DNA of 64,000 nt from Pseudomonadales bacterium (GCA_002708905.1 PAPM01000039.1:62001-126000), one strand, 5' to 3'; shown: positions 37,071-45,707, counted from the first letter of the stretch. Made by a program: numbers and translations. Notes: generated by a model not told the origin, from the sequence alone.

Positions 37071-37472
37071 ATGGATATATGTGAACTAAACAGTCCATTA
37101 GTAAATGGGCTTATCATTGTTTCAGGCGTTGGCGGCCTTATAGGTTCGTTTGTATTCTTTATGATATTTGCCTTTGTTACTGGAGCAGAGAGAGAACCAA
37201 TATTGAGTCGCGAGTTCCTATATACCGGTATTATGACTGGGATTGCCGAGCGATTTCTTTTTACTATGTTTATTGGATTGATGGGGTATTCTGGAATTGC
37301 CTCAGCATCCATTGGTTGGGTAGCAATCAAAGGGCAAGTGCATTATAAAATATTCACCGATTCAGATAGAAATGATTTGCCAAAGGCGTATCTAGGGTTG
37401 TTGGCTACTCTATCATCTCTGGTATTTGCAATTGTCGGCGGTTATGTCTGGCGAGAAGGAATATATTTTTAG
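37071..37472 (+). CDS. Membrane protein, 133 aa, unknown
   Basis: Four hydrophobic segments (about 10-36, 48-62, 66-85, 104-126). A short polar stretch (DSDRNDLPKAYLG) precedes the last helix. No family recognised. The ATG at 37071 lacks a strong ribosome binding site. Confidence 0.62.
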   Translation: MDICELNSPLVNGLIIVSGVGGLIGSFVFFMIFAFVTGAEREPILSREFLYTGIMTGIAERFLFTMFIGLMGYSGIASASIGWVAIKGQVHYKIFTDSDRNDLPKAYLGLLATLSSLVFAIVGGYVWREGIYF

Positions 37473-37787
37473 GTTGAGAATTGTTAATTCTATTCGCCCA
37501 GCAAGCCGTTCAAGTGGACACAGCCACGTTGCGTTAAATCTCCAAATTATAGGCGCCCTAAGTTCTAGAGGAAGTAGAAAAATAATGAGAGGGTTTGGAA
37601 CCAAAAATTTTGGAGTCATCTTTCTTTTAAAGATGACTCATAGTAGACCAACTCAAAGTCAATAAATTTACGATCAATCTTGTTCATCATAATGGCGTTG
37701 CCACATGAAGATTCTTGTACTTTCGGCTTAGAAAGTTCGAATTATTCACGTAAAAGCGCAGTTAGGCACAAACAGATCGGATACAAC
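37473..37787. other. Gene-free spacer with attC fragments and a hairpin
   Basis: Contains CAAGCCGTTCAAGTGGACA (37502-37520), which resembles the left half of many marine attC sites, followed by GTTAAAT (37533-37539). A perfect 11-bp hairpin, GAGTCATCTTT/AAAGATGACTC, lies at 37613-37639. The 39-bp repeat at 37711-37749 and GTTAGGC at 37761-37767 lead into the lipocalin gene. Probably worn cassette junctions. Confidence 0.5.
37711..37749 (+). repeat. 39-bp repeat, copy 1
   Basis: ATTCTTGTACTTTCGG through TTCGAATTATTCAC; 33 of 39 positions match copy 2 at 38347-38385. It precedes the GTTAGGC core ahead of the lipocalin gene by 11 bases. Confidence 0.8.
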
Positions 37788-38303
37788 ATGAGAATTTTAA
37801 CAGTAATAATCGCCATTTTATTTCTTACAGGTTGCCTAGGGATGCCTGAAAAAGTAACTCCAATAGAATCTTTCGAATTGAGTCGATATTTAGGGAAATG
37901 GTATGAGATAGCTAGACTGGATCACTCGTTTGAACGAGGGCTTGAAAAGGTATCTGCTGAATACTCCCTAATGGATGATGGTGGTGTATCGGTCGTTAAT
38001 CGTGGCTATTCATTGGAAGATGCAGAGTGGAAGGAAGCTAACGGAAAAGCCTACTTTGTGAACGATGATACTGAGGGTTACCTTAAGGTATCATTTTTCG
38101 GGCCATTCTATGGCTCTTATGTAATCTTTGAAATCGATAGAGAAAATTATGAATATGCCTTCGTTTCGGGTCCGGATCAATCATATTTGTGGCTGCTAGC
38201 GAGAAAACCGGATTTACCGAACAATGTGATAGAAGAGTTCATCAATATATCAAAAGAATTAGGATTTAATACTGACGAACTAATCTTCGTGAATCATAAA
38301 TAG
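37788..38303 (+). CDS. blc: Bacterial lipocalin Blc
   Basis: 171 aa outer-membrane lipocalin that binds fatty acids or lysophospholipids. I start at the ATG at 37788 since it opens a lipoprotein signal (LFLTGC); the longer frame from 37680 would run across the repeat and the GTTAGGC core. Family blocks are intact: RYLGKWYEIARLDHSFERGL, YSLMDDGGVSVVNRGY, KVSFFGPFYGSYVIFEID, SGPDQSYLWLLARKP. Lipocalins are known integron passengers. Flanked by a 39-bp repeat on each side. Confidence 0.95.
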   Translation: MRILTVIIAILFLTGCLGMPEKVTPIESFELSRYLGKWYEIARLDHSFERGLEKVSAEYSLMDDGGVSVVNRGYSLEDAEWKEANGKAYFVNDDTEGYLKVSFFGPFYGSYVIFEIDRENYEYAFVSGPDQSYLWLLARKPDLPNNVIEEFINISKELGFNTDELIFVNHK

Positions 38304-38346
38304 GGGTGCGATACCAGCCGGTGCACGCCAGCTATGCTACGTAAAT

Positions 38347-38385
38347 ATTCTTGTACTTTTGGATTGAGAAATTCGAATTATTCAC
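38347..38385 (+). repeat. 39-bp repeat, copy 2
   Basis: ATTCTTGTACTTTTGG through TTCGAATTATTCAC, directly followed by the attC-like site at 38394. Copy 1 is at 37711-37749. Confidence 0.8.
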
Positions 38386-38393
38386 CCAGGAAC

Positions 38394-38448
38394 ACCTAGT
38401 GAATCAGAAATTGTTAGAGGCCGGATTTTTTCTACAGCCTCGTTAGGC
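38394..38448 (+). other. attC-like recombination site (55 bp)
   Basis: ACCTAGT (38394-38400) to GTTAGGC (38442-38448); GTTAGGC is a perfect R' box (GTTRRRY). Inside, GAGGC and GCCTC can form a stem around a T-rich loop. It has the same length as the site at 6574-6628 and is identical at 44 of 55 positions, including GTTAG/ATTAG-AG, CCGGA and CAGCCTCGTTA. The short cation transporter starts 23 bases later. Confidence 0.7.
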
Positions 38449-38471
38449 TTCAAATCGAGTTCAGAGAAGAT

Positions 38472-39059
38472 ATGTCAGATTGTGGATGTGGGGCAGAACA
38501 AGCAGAGAGACTGGAAAAGAAAACACTGGTTGTTTTGCTATTTATAAATGCACTCATGTTTGTCTCAGAATTGACATTGGGCTGGTTCGCACAATCAACG
38601 GGGCTTATTGCAGATTCCCTGGATATGCTGGCAGACGCAGCGGTATATGGGCTGTCGCTTTATGCAGTTGGCAAAGGAATTATGCAGCAAGCAAAGGCGG
38701 CAAAGGTCAGTGGCTATCTACAAATTATTTTAGGACTTGGTGTTTTATTGGAGGTCGTGAGACGCACGGTATTTGGCAGCGAGCCCCAAAGTACACTTAT
38801 TATTGTTGTTGGCGCAGTTGCACTCTTGGCAAATGTCATCTGCCTTATTCTCATATCCAAGCACAAAGATGGGGGTGTGCATATGCGGGCTTCATGGATA
38901 TTTTCAACAAACGACGTCATTGCCAATCTTGGGGTAATAGTATCCGGCGTCCTTGTCGCCCTCATTGGCAGTCGATACCCAGACTTAATTGTTGGCACTT
39001 TAATATCTTTAGTGGTAATTCGAGGCGGCATAAAAATACTGCGGGAAGCGAGCACCTAA
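38472..39059 (+). CDS. Short cation transporter, CDF membrane domain only
   Basis: 195 aa with about six membrane helices. The N terminus CGCGAEQ could bind metal. SLDMLADAAVYG in helix 2 and STNDVIANLGV in helix 5 keep the Asp/Asn residues of the cation diffusion facilitator metal site (S-x2-LAD and ND-x2-A). The cytoplasmic C-terminal domain of full CDF proteins (300 aa) is missing, as in other short members. Follows the attC-like site directly. Metal unknown. Confidence 0.85.
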   Translation: MSDCGCGAEQAERLEKKTLVVLLFINALMFVSELTLGWFAQSTGLIADSLDMLADAAVYGLSLYAVGKGIMQQAKAAKVSGYLQIILGLGVLLEVVRRTVFGSEPQSTLIIVVGAVALLANVICLILISKHKDGGVHMRASWIFSTNDVIANLGVIVSGVLVALIGSRYPDLIVGTLISLVVIRGGIKILREAST

Positions 39060-39061
39060 TA

Positions 39062-39436
39062 CTAGTTAAAACTCTTATATATCAGAACAGATCCGGCGAA
39101 CACCAGTATCAAGGTGGCGGCCCAATCGACAAGGACCACTTTTGAGATCAGCTCGTTGGGTTCACCAATGTGCCACGAAAGAACGATAAAACTGAATGTG
39201 CTGACCAGACCGGAAATGATGGCAATTGGCTGATACCCTTTGTTGAAGGCGGCATAAACCAGGAATGTACCCAGCAGGGCGAACAATATGGCTCTATGTC
39301 GAAGCAGAAGTTCTACATCATTATTTAGGTCGGCAACCCCGTACAAGCCAATCAGTTGATGCGTTCCCAATAGTCCCTTTACTGGTATCAGGTGAACGAC
39401 GCCGACAAGAATCAGTGAGACAGAAACAGCATTCAT
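39062..39436 (-). CDS. Small four-helix membrane protein, unknown
   Basis: 124 aa from the ATG at 39436 (MNAVSVSLILVGVVHLIPV); a longer form from 39490 lacks support. Contains LIGLYGVADLNNDVELLLRHRAILFALLGTFL, a pattern shared by small proteins often mislabelled phosphopantetheine adenylyltransferase; no nucleotidyltransferase motif is present. Minus strand and closer to core base composition, so it marks the right end of the AT-rich island. Confidence 0.75.
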   Translation of the reverse strand: MNAVSVSLILVGVVHLIPVKGLLGTHQLIGLYGVADLNNDVELLLRHRAILFALLGTFLVYAAFNKGYQPIAIISGLVSTFSFIVLSWHIGEPNELISKVVLVDWAATLILVFAGSVLIYKSFN

Positions 39437-39589
39437 CGGTAGCTCCAAGTCATCTATTGATGACAGGGTAATACAGCGGCCAATATGCACAATTACCTGT
39501 AAGGTAATAGAGGCGATTTTCCATTTGGCGTCGACACGGGTATCATTTCACACTCATGCTTAGACGAACTCATTGAGCGCAGTATTCAC

Positions 39590-40837
39590 ATGTTATCTCA
39601 GCAACGATTTTCAACGGACTTTGACAGCCTTCTGCAAACCCTCATTGAAACGCCCAATCTACTGATCATTCAGGATTTGGACGGGGTATGCATGCCGTTG
39701 GTACGGGATCCACTAACCCGGGAGTTGGCGCCTCATTACGTTCAAGCGGCCTCATTGCTGAAGCCCAATTTCTTTGTGCTCACCAACGGTGAACACATCG
39801 GCAGCCGGGGAGTGAATTCGCTGGTGGACAAGGCTATGGAAGGCAGAATGAGTTCAGACAGTGCCCGCCATTACCTGCCCGGCCTGGCCGCCGGTGGCGT
39901 CCAGTGGCAGGATCATTTCGGCACGGTGAATCACCCCGGTGTATCTGAGGAAGAGCTGGCTTTTCTCAACGAGGCTCCCGCCCGGATGCGCAATGCGCTC
40001 TCTTCTCTGCTCCAACAAGCACCTTATGCGTTATCGACCGCTGAAACAGATTCCCTGCTGTCGGTGGTCATCCTGGACAACCCGGTGTCCCCAACCATCA
40101 ACATCAACGGTTTTCATAGCTTTATGCAGCTTGATGCAGCCAAGCTGCGCTCACTCCAACAGTCTGTGGAAACCATCATGCTGCAACTGATGGATGACGC
40201 GCGGCAACATGGTTTAGGTGATTCCTTCTTTATTCATTACGCCCCTAACCTGGGCTCCGGCCCTGATGGTGAGCGGATCAAATGGGCACGTGATGAGGAT
40301 ACCGGCACCACTGACTTTCAGTTTATGTTGCGCGGCGCCGTTAAAGAAGTGGGCGTATTGGTGATATTAAATCGCTATTACCATCAGGTCACCGGCGAAT
40401 ATCCGCTGGGGCAAGCCTTCAACGCCCGACAGGCGCCGCGTGATCTGCAGGCACAGTTACAACTGGCCCGGGATCATTTCGATCCTGATATTATGCCGCG
40501 CATCATAGGCGTGGGTGATACGGTGACGTCCCAACCTGATCCGTACAACTCGGGCGAATATCTAAGGGGTGGCAGTGATCGTGGCTTCCTGACCCTGGTT
40601 CAGGAACTGGGAAAATGCTTTCAGACCGACAATGGGGTGCTGTTCGTGGACAGCAGTGGCGGCGAGTTGAATCGTCCCTCTATACGAGTTGAAGCACTGC
40701 AACAGATGCCTTGGCAGGCCGTCGCCGGTATTACCGACCGCGACGACCCGCTGCAGCTTAATGTCGTGTTCCCTCAAGGGCACCGGCAATACGTGGATTT
40801 TTTCTGCCAGCTGGCCAATGCCCGCCAGGGTAACTAA
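39590..40837 (+). CDS. stpA: Glucosylglycerol-3-phosphate phosphatase (StpA-like)
   Basis: 415 aa HAD-type phosphatase. LIIQDLDGVCMPLVRDPLTR carries the DxD nucleophile motif in the form found in cyanobacterial StpA, and FVLTNGEHIGSRGVN, VVILDNPVSPTINING, SGPDGERIKWARDEDTG and IGVGDTVTSQPDPY follow in order. The enzyme makes the osmolyte glucosylglycerol from its phosphate. The synthase GgpS is not in the window. Symbol rests on similarity to the cyanobacterial protein. Confidence 0.88.
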   Translation: MLSQQRFSTDFDSLLQTLIETPNLLIIQDLDGVCMPLVRDPLTRELAPHYVQAASLLKPNFFVLTNGEHIGSRGVNSLVDKAMEGRMSSDSARHYLPGLAAGGVQWQDHFGTVNHPGVSEEELAFLNEAPARMRNALSSLLQQAPYALSTAETDSLLSVVILDNPVSPTININGFHSFMQLDAAKLRSLQQSVETIMLQLMDDARQHGLGDSFFIHYAPNLGSGPDGERIKWARDEDTGTTDFQFMLRGAVKEVGVLVILNRYYHQVTGEYPLGQAFNARQAPRDLQAQLQLARDHFDPDIMPRIIGVGDTVTSQPDPYNSGEYLRGGSDRGFLTLVQELGKCFQTDNGVLFVDSSGGELNRPSIRVEALQQMPWQAVAGITDRDDPLQLNVVFPQGHRQYVDFFCQLANARQGN

Positions 40838-40849
40838 AGTCCCGTTCTG

Positions 40850-41344
40850 TTAGAGGCCAAGCTCCGTCAGCCCGGGATGATCATCCGGTCGCGGGCCATG
40901 TTCCCAATGAAACAGGCGATCGCTTTCCGCAATGGCGAGATCGTTGATACTGGCGTGTCGCACCTGCATCAGCCCCTCAGCACTGAACTCCCAATTTTCA
41001 TTGCCATAGCTGCGATACCACTGGCCATTGTCATCATGCCACTCGTAAGCAAAACGCACAGCGATACGGTTGCCGGTAAAACCCCACAATTCCTTGATGA
41101 GACGATATTCATGCTCCTTGTTCCATTTACGAATCAGGAATTCCACGATCTGCTCCCGCCCCACCGGAAACTCGCTGCGATTGCGCCAGCGGCTGTCCGG
41201 GGTATAGGCCAGTGACACTTTCACCGGATCACGTCCGTTCCAGGCGTTCTCCGCCATGCGCACCTTTTGACGGGCGGTTTCCTCGGTGAAAGGCGGAAAG
41301 GGTGGACGGGGTTGAACCTCGCTCGCTTGAACGTCATTGCTCAT
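40850..41344 (-). CDS. DUF1348 / NTF2-like protein
   Basis: 164 aa. After a Pro-rich start come [58 protein letters not shown] and [23 protein letters not shown], the conserved blocks of DUF1348, a SnoaL-like cone fold. Function unknown. Its end is 13 bases from the end of the convergent phosphatase; the reductase start is on the same strand further upstream... the two may be co-transcribed, as the reductase ends 14 bases before this gene's ATG. Confidence 0.9.
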   Translation of the reverse strand: MSNDVQASEVQPRPPFPPFTEETARQKVRMAENAWNGRDPVKVSLAYTPDSRWRNRSEFPVGREQIVEFLIRKWNKEHEYRLIKELWGFTGNRIAVRFAYEWHDDNGQWYRSYGNENWEFSAEGLMQVRHASINDLAIAESDRLFHWEHGPRPDDHPGLTELGL

Positions 41345-41357
41345 GGCATTACCTCGT

Positions 41358-42350
41358 TTACAGCTTGACCATTAATTTACCCATATTGCCCCCGGTAAAG
41401 AGCAAATTAATGCCGTCAATGGCGCTTTCCAGTCCTTCAATCGTATGGGCCTTGTATTTGATTTGTCCCTTCATCAGATAGCCGGATACAGCCTGCACCA
41501 GCTCGCCCATTTTGTCCCAATGATCCGGCATGGTGAAGCCCTGAATCATTAACCGCTTTTTGATGATACGCATCCAACTGGGGCCAGGGGCAGGTTGGGC
41601 ACTGCTGTAGTCCGCTATCAAGCCACAGACCACCACACGACCAAAGGTATTCATACGCTCGAATGCCAACAGTTGTATCGGGCCACCGGTGTTCTCAAAA
41701 AACACGTCAATACCCTTGGGCGCGGCATCCGCCAACGCTTCCGCCAGGTGCTCGCTGTGATAATTGATGGCTTTGTCGAACCCCAACTCCTGTTCCAGCC
41801 AACGACATTTTTCATCCGAGCCGGCAGCACCCACCACCCGCAAACCTTCTGCCTTGGCGATCTGCCCCACCATCACCCCCACCGAACCGGCCGCACCGGT
41901 GACAAACAGGGTTTCACCGGCTTTGGGTTTGCCCACATTCATTAACCCCTGGTATGCCGTCATACCGGGTAAAGACAATACACAGAGTACGGCTTCATCA
42001 CTGACACTATCGGGCACCACCTGCATTCCACGACCGTCACTGACAATGTATTCCGCCCATCCGGTCATTCCCATCACCCGACAACCAACCGGGAAATGTT
42101 CATTGAGAGAGCCAACCACTTCCCCCACACCGCTGGAGCGCATGGTATCCCCGAGTTCCACCGGAGGGATGTAACTGTCGCGGTCTTCCGACATCCAGCC
42201 TTTCATGGCCGGGTCCAGGGACATGGAGGTCTGTTTAATCAGGATTTCCCCATCGTTCAGTTCCGGGGTTTCCTCCGTCACCACCTGGAAAATATCCGGG
42301 GTGATGTGCAAGCCGGGACGCTTCACCAGTTTGATGGCTTTGTAATGCAT
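41358..42350 (-). CDS. MDR-superfamily NADP-dependent oxidoreductase (CurA/LTB4DH-like)
   Basis: 330 aa zinc-independent double-bond reductase. ATG at 42350 ([13 protein letters not shown]) has GGGAGGG upstream; a frame open to 42419 is not supported. [40 protein letters not shown], the cofactor motif [17 protein letters not shown], and [12 protein letters not shown] through FENTGG are typical of the leukotriene B4 dehydrogenase/curcumin reductase group. Probably reduces an alpha,beta-unsaturated carbonyl. Likely operon with the DUF1348 gene. Confidence 0.92.
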   Translation of the reverse strand: MHYKAIKLVKRPGLHITPDIFQVVTEETPELNDGEILIKQTSMSLDPAMKGWMSEDRDSYIPPVELGDTMRSSGVGEVVGSLNEHFPVGCRVMGMTGWAEYIVSDGRGMQVVPDSVSDEAVLCVLSLPGMTAYQGLMNVGKPKAGETLFVTGAAGSVGVMVGQIAKAEGLRVVGAAGSDEKCRWLEQELGFDKAINYHSEHLAEALADAAPKGIDVFFENTGGPIQLLAFERMNTFGRVVVCGLIADYSSAQPAPGPSWMRIIKKRLMIQGFTMPDHWDKMGELVQAVSGYLMKGQIKYKAHTIEGLESAIDGINLLFTGGNMGKLMVKL

Positions 42351-42462
42351 GTGGTTTCCCTCCCTTATATTCATGATCGAGACAACCAACATACTAACCG
42401 CATTAAGGGAAACGAACAAAGAGGGAATAACGAAGGGAAGATTGTTTGGAAAGATGCTTTGA

Positions 42463-42492
42463 CAAGAAACCCTGCACAGCGATTGTGCAGGG
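42463..42492 (-). terminator. Terminator of the Roadblock gene
   Basis: CCCTGCACA (42470-42478) pairs perfectly with TGTGCAGGG (42484-42492), loop GCGAT. On the minus strand TTTCTTGTC follows. About 45 bases after the Roadblock stop codon. Confidence 0.85.
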
Positions 42493-42497
42493 TATTC

Positions 42498-42544
42498 GCG
42501 CTTATCTTTATGCGCTTATCTTTATGCGCTTATCTTTATGCGCT
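42498..42544. repeat. 14-bp tandem repeat at the end of the Roadblock gene
   Basis: GCGCTTATCTTTAT three times perfectly (42498-42511, 42512-42525, 42526-42539) plus GCGCT. The stop codon of the minus-strand gene (42536-42538) lies in the copy nearest the gene, so copy number does not alter the protein. Confidence 0.92.
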
Positions 42545-42907
42545 TTTGGCAAGCCCCGATAAATCCAGGGATTCCTCAACCTTCTTGGCAATGGAGCGCG
42601 CCATGCCCAGGTTGCCTCGCTTCTTATCAATCACCACGTACAGGAATACTTCCATGTTGGTTTTCAATAAGCGGATAAGGTGGTATTGCGTATCCAGGGT
42701 AATCAAAATATCTTCGATGCCACCCTTAATACCCAATGATTTCATTGTTTTGATTTTGGCTCGTACCACTTCGGTGTTACCTGCAGCGGCTGTATCCAAA
42801 TCAAAGTTTTGAACGCCTTGCTTGCCCAGAACCAAGCCGGATGAACTGTCAACCAGACAGCCGCCGATGAATCCCTCAAGCTCTTCCAATCCCGATATAT
42901 CTGCCAT
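42536..42907 (-). CDS. Roadblock/LC7 domain protein
   Basis: 123 aa, the size of a single Roadblock/LC7 fold (profilin-like dimer that regulates small GTPases, as MglB does MglA). ELEGFIGGCLVDSSSGLVLG at the start, then DILITLDTQYHLIRLL and NMEVFLYVVIDKKRGNLGMA. No GTPase gene is adjacent. Followed by a tandem repeat and a terminator, so monocistronic. Confidence 0.85.
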   Translation of the reverse strand: MADISGLEELEGFIGGCLVDSSSGLVLGKQGVQNFDLDTAAAGNTEVVRAKIKTMKSLGIKGGIEDILITLDTQYHLIRLLKTNMEVFLYVVIDKKRGNLGMARSIAKKVEESLDLSGLAKSA

Positions 42908-43358
42908 TTCCTTTTTTCCTTGCTGATGTGGGTAAAAGTAAGGGTAGGCACAAACATGGGCTTCATCAAAAACAAGTCACGTTGATCATTCAAATTGTGA
43001 ACGATCCCAAATTATTAAATTTACAATTTATCAGGTGGCACAAAAAATTATTCAGCTACACCGAATTCTTACTAAATCATTTTTTGTTTTTCGATAAAAA
43101 CCACTATTTTTACCAGTCAAAAAGCACAACACCGAACAATTCACGATAACAATTTACTTGGTTAGTTGGATACGGTCTTACGCATTACTGCGGTTGTTTG
43201 TCGCAAACCAGACAATTATTTATCTTGGAATGTAATCCGCCATTCCAAAAACACCCGAACAGCAGAGCATAACCTTTTTTTTCAGCAAGTTACGCCCCGC
43301 CTTCCTTTGGATCAATTCCTGCACCTAGCCAGGTTTTACCGGCAAAGGAAGAACCAGC
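42908..43358. other. Gene-free, AT-rich intergenic region
   Basis: 450 bases between divergent Roadblock and rhodanese-ankyrin genes, presumably holding both promoters. Long A and T runs between 43000 and 43140. I find no convincing sigma-54 site, hairpin terminator, repeat or small ORF with a ribosome binding site. Confidence 0.5.
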
Positions 43359-44048
43359 ATGTCCCATTTTAGTGAAATCAGTCCCCTGCAGGCCCAGTCC
43401 CTCATCATGACTGACAACCCCCTTATCATTGATGCGCGTGACGCTCATTCCTATAAGGAGCAGCACATCGACGGCGCCATGCTCGGCCATGAACAACTCA
43501 CCGAACACCTTATCAACAGCGGCCAGTTCGAGCGCCCGGTACTGGTGTACTGCTATCACGGCAACAGCAGCAAGGATATGGCGGCCATCCTGGGGCGCGC
43601 CGGATTCAAACATTGCTACAGCATGCAGGGCGGCTTCACCGCCTGGAAAAAGCTGATCGGCGCCAGCGACGCCTCGCTGATTCAGGCTGCCCGCAGCGGT
43701 GATCTCGCTATGGTGCGTCAACTACTGGAATCAGGTACCAACCTTGAGATCTGCGACGAGTCCGGCAACACCGCGCTGTGGGCGGCCTGCTATGGCGACC
43801 ACCTCACCATCATGCATGAACTGATGGAAGCCGGTGCCAACATCAATCACCAGAATCCAGACGGTGTGACGGTGCTCATGTACGCCGCCTCGGCCGGTAA
43901 AACAGATGCGGTCGAATTGCTGGTGGAGGCCGGCGCGGCTTTGGATCTGGTCAACCACGACGATTTCAGCGCACTCGACCTCGCATCCAATATTGAGATC
44001 CTGCGTTACCTGAAAGCCCAGCTGACTTCACAACTGACTTCAGCCTGA
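43359..44048 (+). CDS. Rhodanese fused to ankyrin repeats
   Basis: 229 aa. Rhodanese domain (about 1-105) of the GlpE type with PLIIDARDAHSYKEQHIDGA and active-site loop Cys65-YHGNSS; then three ankyrin repeats (about 108-215: SLIQAARSGDLAMVRQLLES, GNTALWAACYGDHLTIMHEL, GVTVLMYAASAGKTDAVELL). The fusion suggests persulfide transfer to, or sensing through, a bound partner. Single gene. Confidence 0.92.
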   Translation: MSHFSEISPLQAQSLIMTDNPLIIDARDAHSYKEQHIDGAMLGHEQLTEHLINSGQFERPVLVYCYHGNSSKDMAAILGRAGFKHCYSMQGGFTAWKKLIGASDASLIQAARSGDLAMVRQLLESGTNLEICDESGNTALWAACYGDHLTIMHELMEAGANINHQNPDGVTVLMYAASAGKTDAVELLVEAGAALDLVNHDDFSALDLASNIEILRYLKAQLTSQLTSA

Positions 44049-44187
44049 AAAGAAGGATCTTACCCGGCTAATCGCATAAGCGGCTTTGCTTTTATCATTT
44101 TTTATCATCATAAACGTGGTTTCTCCAGGCTTTCGGGAAAGTGGCAACAGCTATACTTTCCCATTAAGCGGCTTTCTGGAGAACGCC

Positions 44188-45018
44188 ATGCCCGTCGAAG
44201 ACGTGATCAAAAGAATCTATGATCTCCCCAGCATCCCACAGATCGTCCAAGAGCTGATCGCCAATTTCAACAGCGCATCAGCTAATGCTGAAACCATTTC
44301 CAGAAGAATTCAAAGCGACCCAGTCATTGCCGCGAAGGTACTCCGTCTTGCAAATTCTGTTCGTTATGGCGCCGGACGCAGGGTCGCTTCACTGGATTCT
44401 GCCGTGGTGATACTGGGCATTGATACCTTGAGAACCCTGGTTATCGCATCCGGTGTGACCAGCGCTGTAAAAAATATTCCCGGAATGGACATGCGCCGGT
44501 TTTGGCGTGACAGTTTCATGGTGGCAAATGTCAGTAAAATCATTGCCCGCAATGCTGCCGGTTGCGATCCTGAGGTGGCCTTTACCTGCGGCATGCTGCA
44601 TAAGATCGGCCTGCCATTGATGTATCTGGTCAAAACCGAGACCATGAAAATAATTGAATCCATGGTGGCTAACGGCAACAGCCAGATCAACGCGGAGAAT
44701 GCCAAGCTGGGCTACAACCACAGTGAGGTCGGGGCCCGCCTGGCGGCATCCTGGAAATTTCCGGAGATTATTAGCGACGCCTTGGCCCACCAGCAAAAGC
44801 CTCTGCAAGCTTCACCGTTTTCACCTTATGCCGCGATTGTTTTCCTGGCCTCCACCATCGCTGAACGCCTGAACGACGATGTCGACTCCAAGGCAATCAT
44901 CTCAGCTTTGCCGGAAAAGCTGACATCGGCTCTGACATTGAACAGCCTCGGACTGTTTGAACAATTAGAACGGTTTCGAGAAACTGAAGACGATATCGAT
45001 GAGATGCTTGCAGCCTGA
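44188..45018 (+). CDS. HDOD-domain protein
   Basis: 276 aa from the ATG at 44188 (GGAGAACGCC upstream); an in-frame ATG at 44086 is not supported. The HDOD fold is clear: IYDLPSIPQIVQELI, ISRRIQSDPVIAAKVLRLAN, SAVVILGIDTLRTLVIASG, CGMLHKIGLPLM, LGYNHSEVGARLAASWKFPE. HDOD proteins usually act in signalling (chemotaxis, c-di-GMP, stress). No second domain. Confidence 0.92.
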   Translation: MPVEDVIKRIYDLPSIPQIVQELIANFNSASANAETISRRIQSDPVIAAKVLRLANSVRYGAGRRVASLDSAVVILGIDTLRTLVIASGVTSAVKNIPGMDMRRFWRDSFMVANVSKIIARNAAGCDPEVAFTCGMLHKIGLPLMYLVKTETMKIIESMVANGNSQINAENAKLGYNHSEVGARLAASWKFPEIISDALAHQQKPLQASPFSPYAAIVFLASTIAERLNDDVDSKAIISALPEKLTSALTLNSLGLFEQLERFRETEDDIDEMLAA

Positions 45019-45032
45019 GTGGAAGCACGGTT

Positions 45033-45707
45033 TCAAGAGCGGAACAAACGACTGTACTGCCTTTCGTGCTGCATGCTGGCCAATACCACTCCAGGGAGCG
45101 AGAAACCGATATCCTCATCGGCCACATCCCGGGATTGTTCCAGCAGCGGCGCTATGCGGGGAGCGATGTGGTGAAAAATCCGCTGCCCTGCCGTTTGCCC
45201 CATGGGAAACGTTTTCAACGCCGCGGCAATTTGATTTTCCAGCCAGCTCCACGCCAATCCGGTACTGGCAGCATCCAAGGGAATATTCTTTTCTGCCGCT
45301 GCCAATGCAAATGCCGTCAGATAACTGGTGGCGTTTTCATCCCACTGGCGTGCGGGATGATATTCAAGATCCCGCATCAAGCGCAGCAAAGCCGCACCCA
45401 TCTGCGTATCTTCCAGGTACAGCTCTTTGGTTTCCCGCAGGGCAAGCGCGTACCGGTTCCAGTGGACTACTTGATCAAGATCCTGCTGTTGCCAGGCACC
45501 GTACAACTTGCGCAACAGGGGCCATTCCTGATTAACAAAGACTGTACTTATGATGCCGTGCAACCAGCGACCGTAGTCAGCCTCATCCTTGAGCCACCCC
45601 TGATCAATGGCGCTTTCAGTCCCCTGCGACCAGGAGAATCCACCGATAGGCAGAGAGGGACTGGTGAGTTGCAGCAACTGCACCAATTGCAACTGATCAA
45701 TGTTCAT
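45033..45707 (-). CDS. ureF: Urease accessory protein UreF
   Basis: 224 aa, forms the UreD-UreF-UreG activation complex. Start at the ATG at 45707 (MNIDQLQLVQLLQ); the open frame to 45809 runs through the His-rich end of ureE. LLQLTSPSLPIGGFSWSQGTE is the family opening; RETKELYLEDTQMGAALLRL and TAGQRIFHHIAPRI follow. Overlaps ureE by 11 bases. Confidence 0.95.
   Translation of the reverse strand: MNIDQLQLVQLLQLTSPSLPIGGFSWSQGTESAIDQGWLKDEADYGRWLHGIISTVFVNQEWPLLRKLYGAWQQQDLDQVVHWNRYALALRETKELYLEDTQMGAALLRLMRDLEYHPARQWDENATSYLTAFALAAAEKNIPLDAASTGLAWSWLENQIAAALKTFPMGQTAGQRIFHHIAPRIAPLLEQSRDVADEDIGFSLPGVVLASMQHERQYSRLFRS

Noticed and set aside
39062-39436. Phosphopantetheine adenylyltransferase
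   Set aside because: Similar small membrane proteins carry this label, but the sequence is four hydrophobic helices with no nucleotidyltransferase motif.
43020-43060. Sigma-54 promoter at TGGCACAAAAAATTAT
   Set aside because: The -24 half is good, but the required GC at the -12 position is absent at the right spacing.
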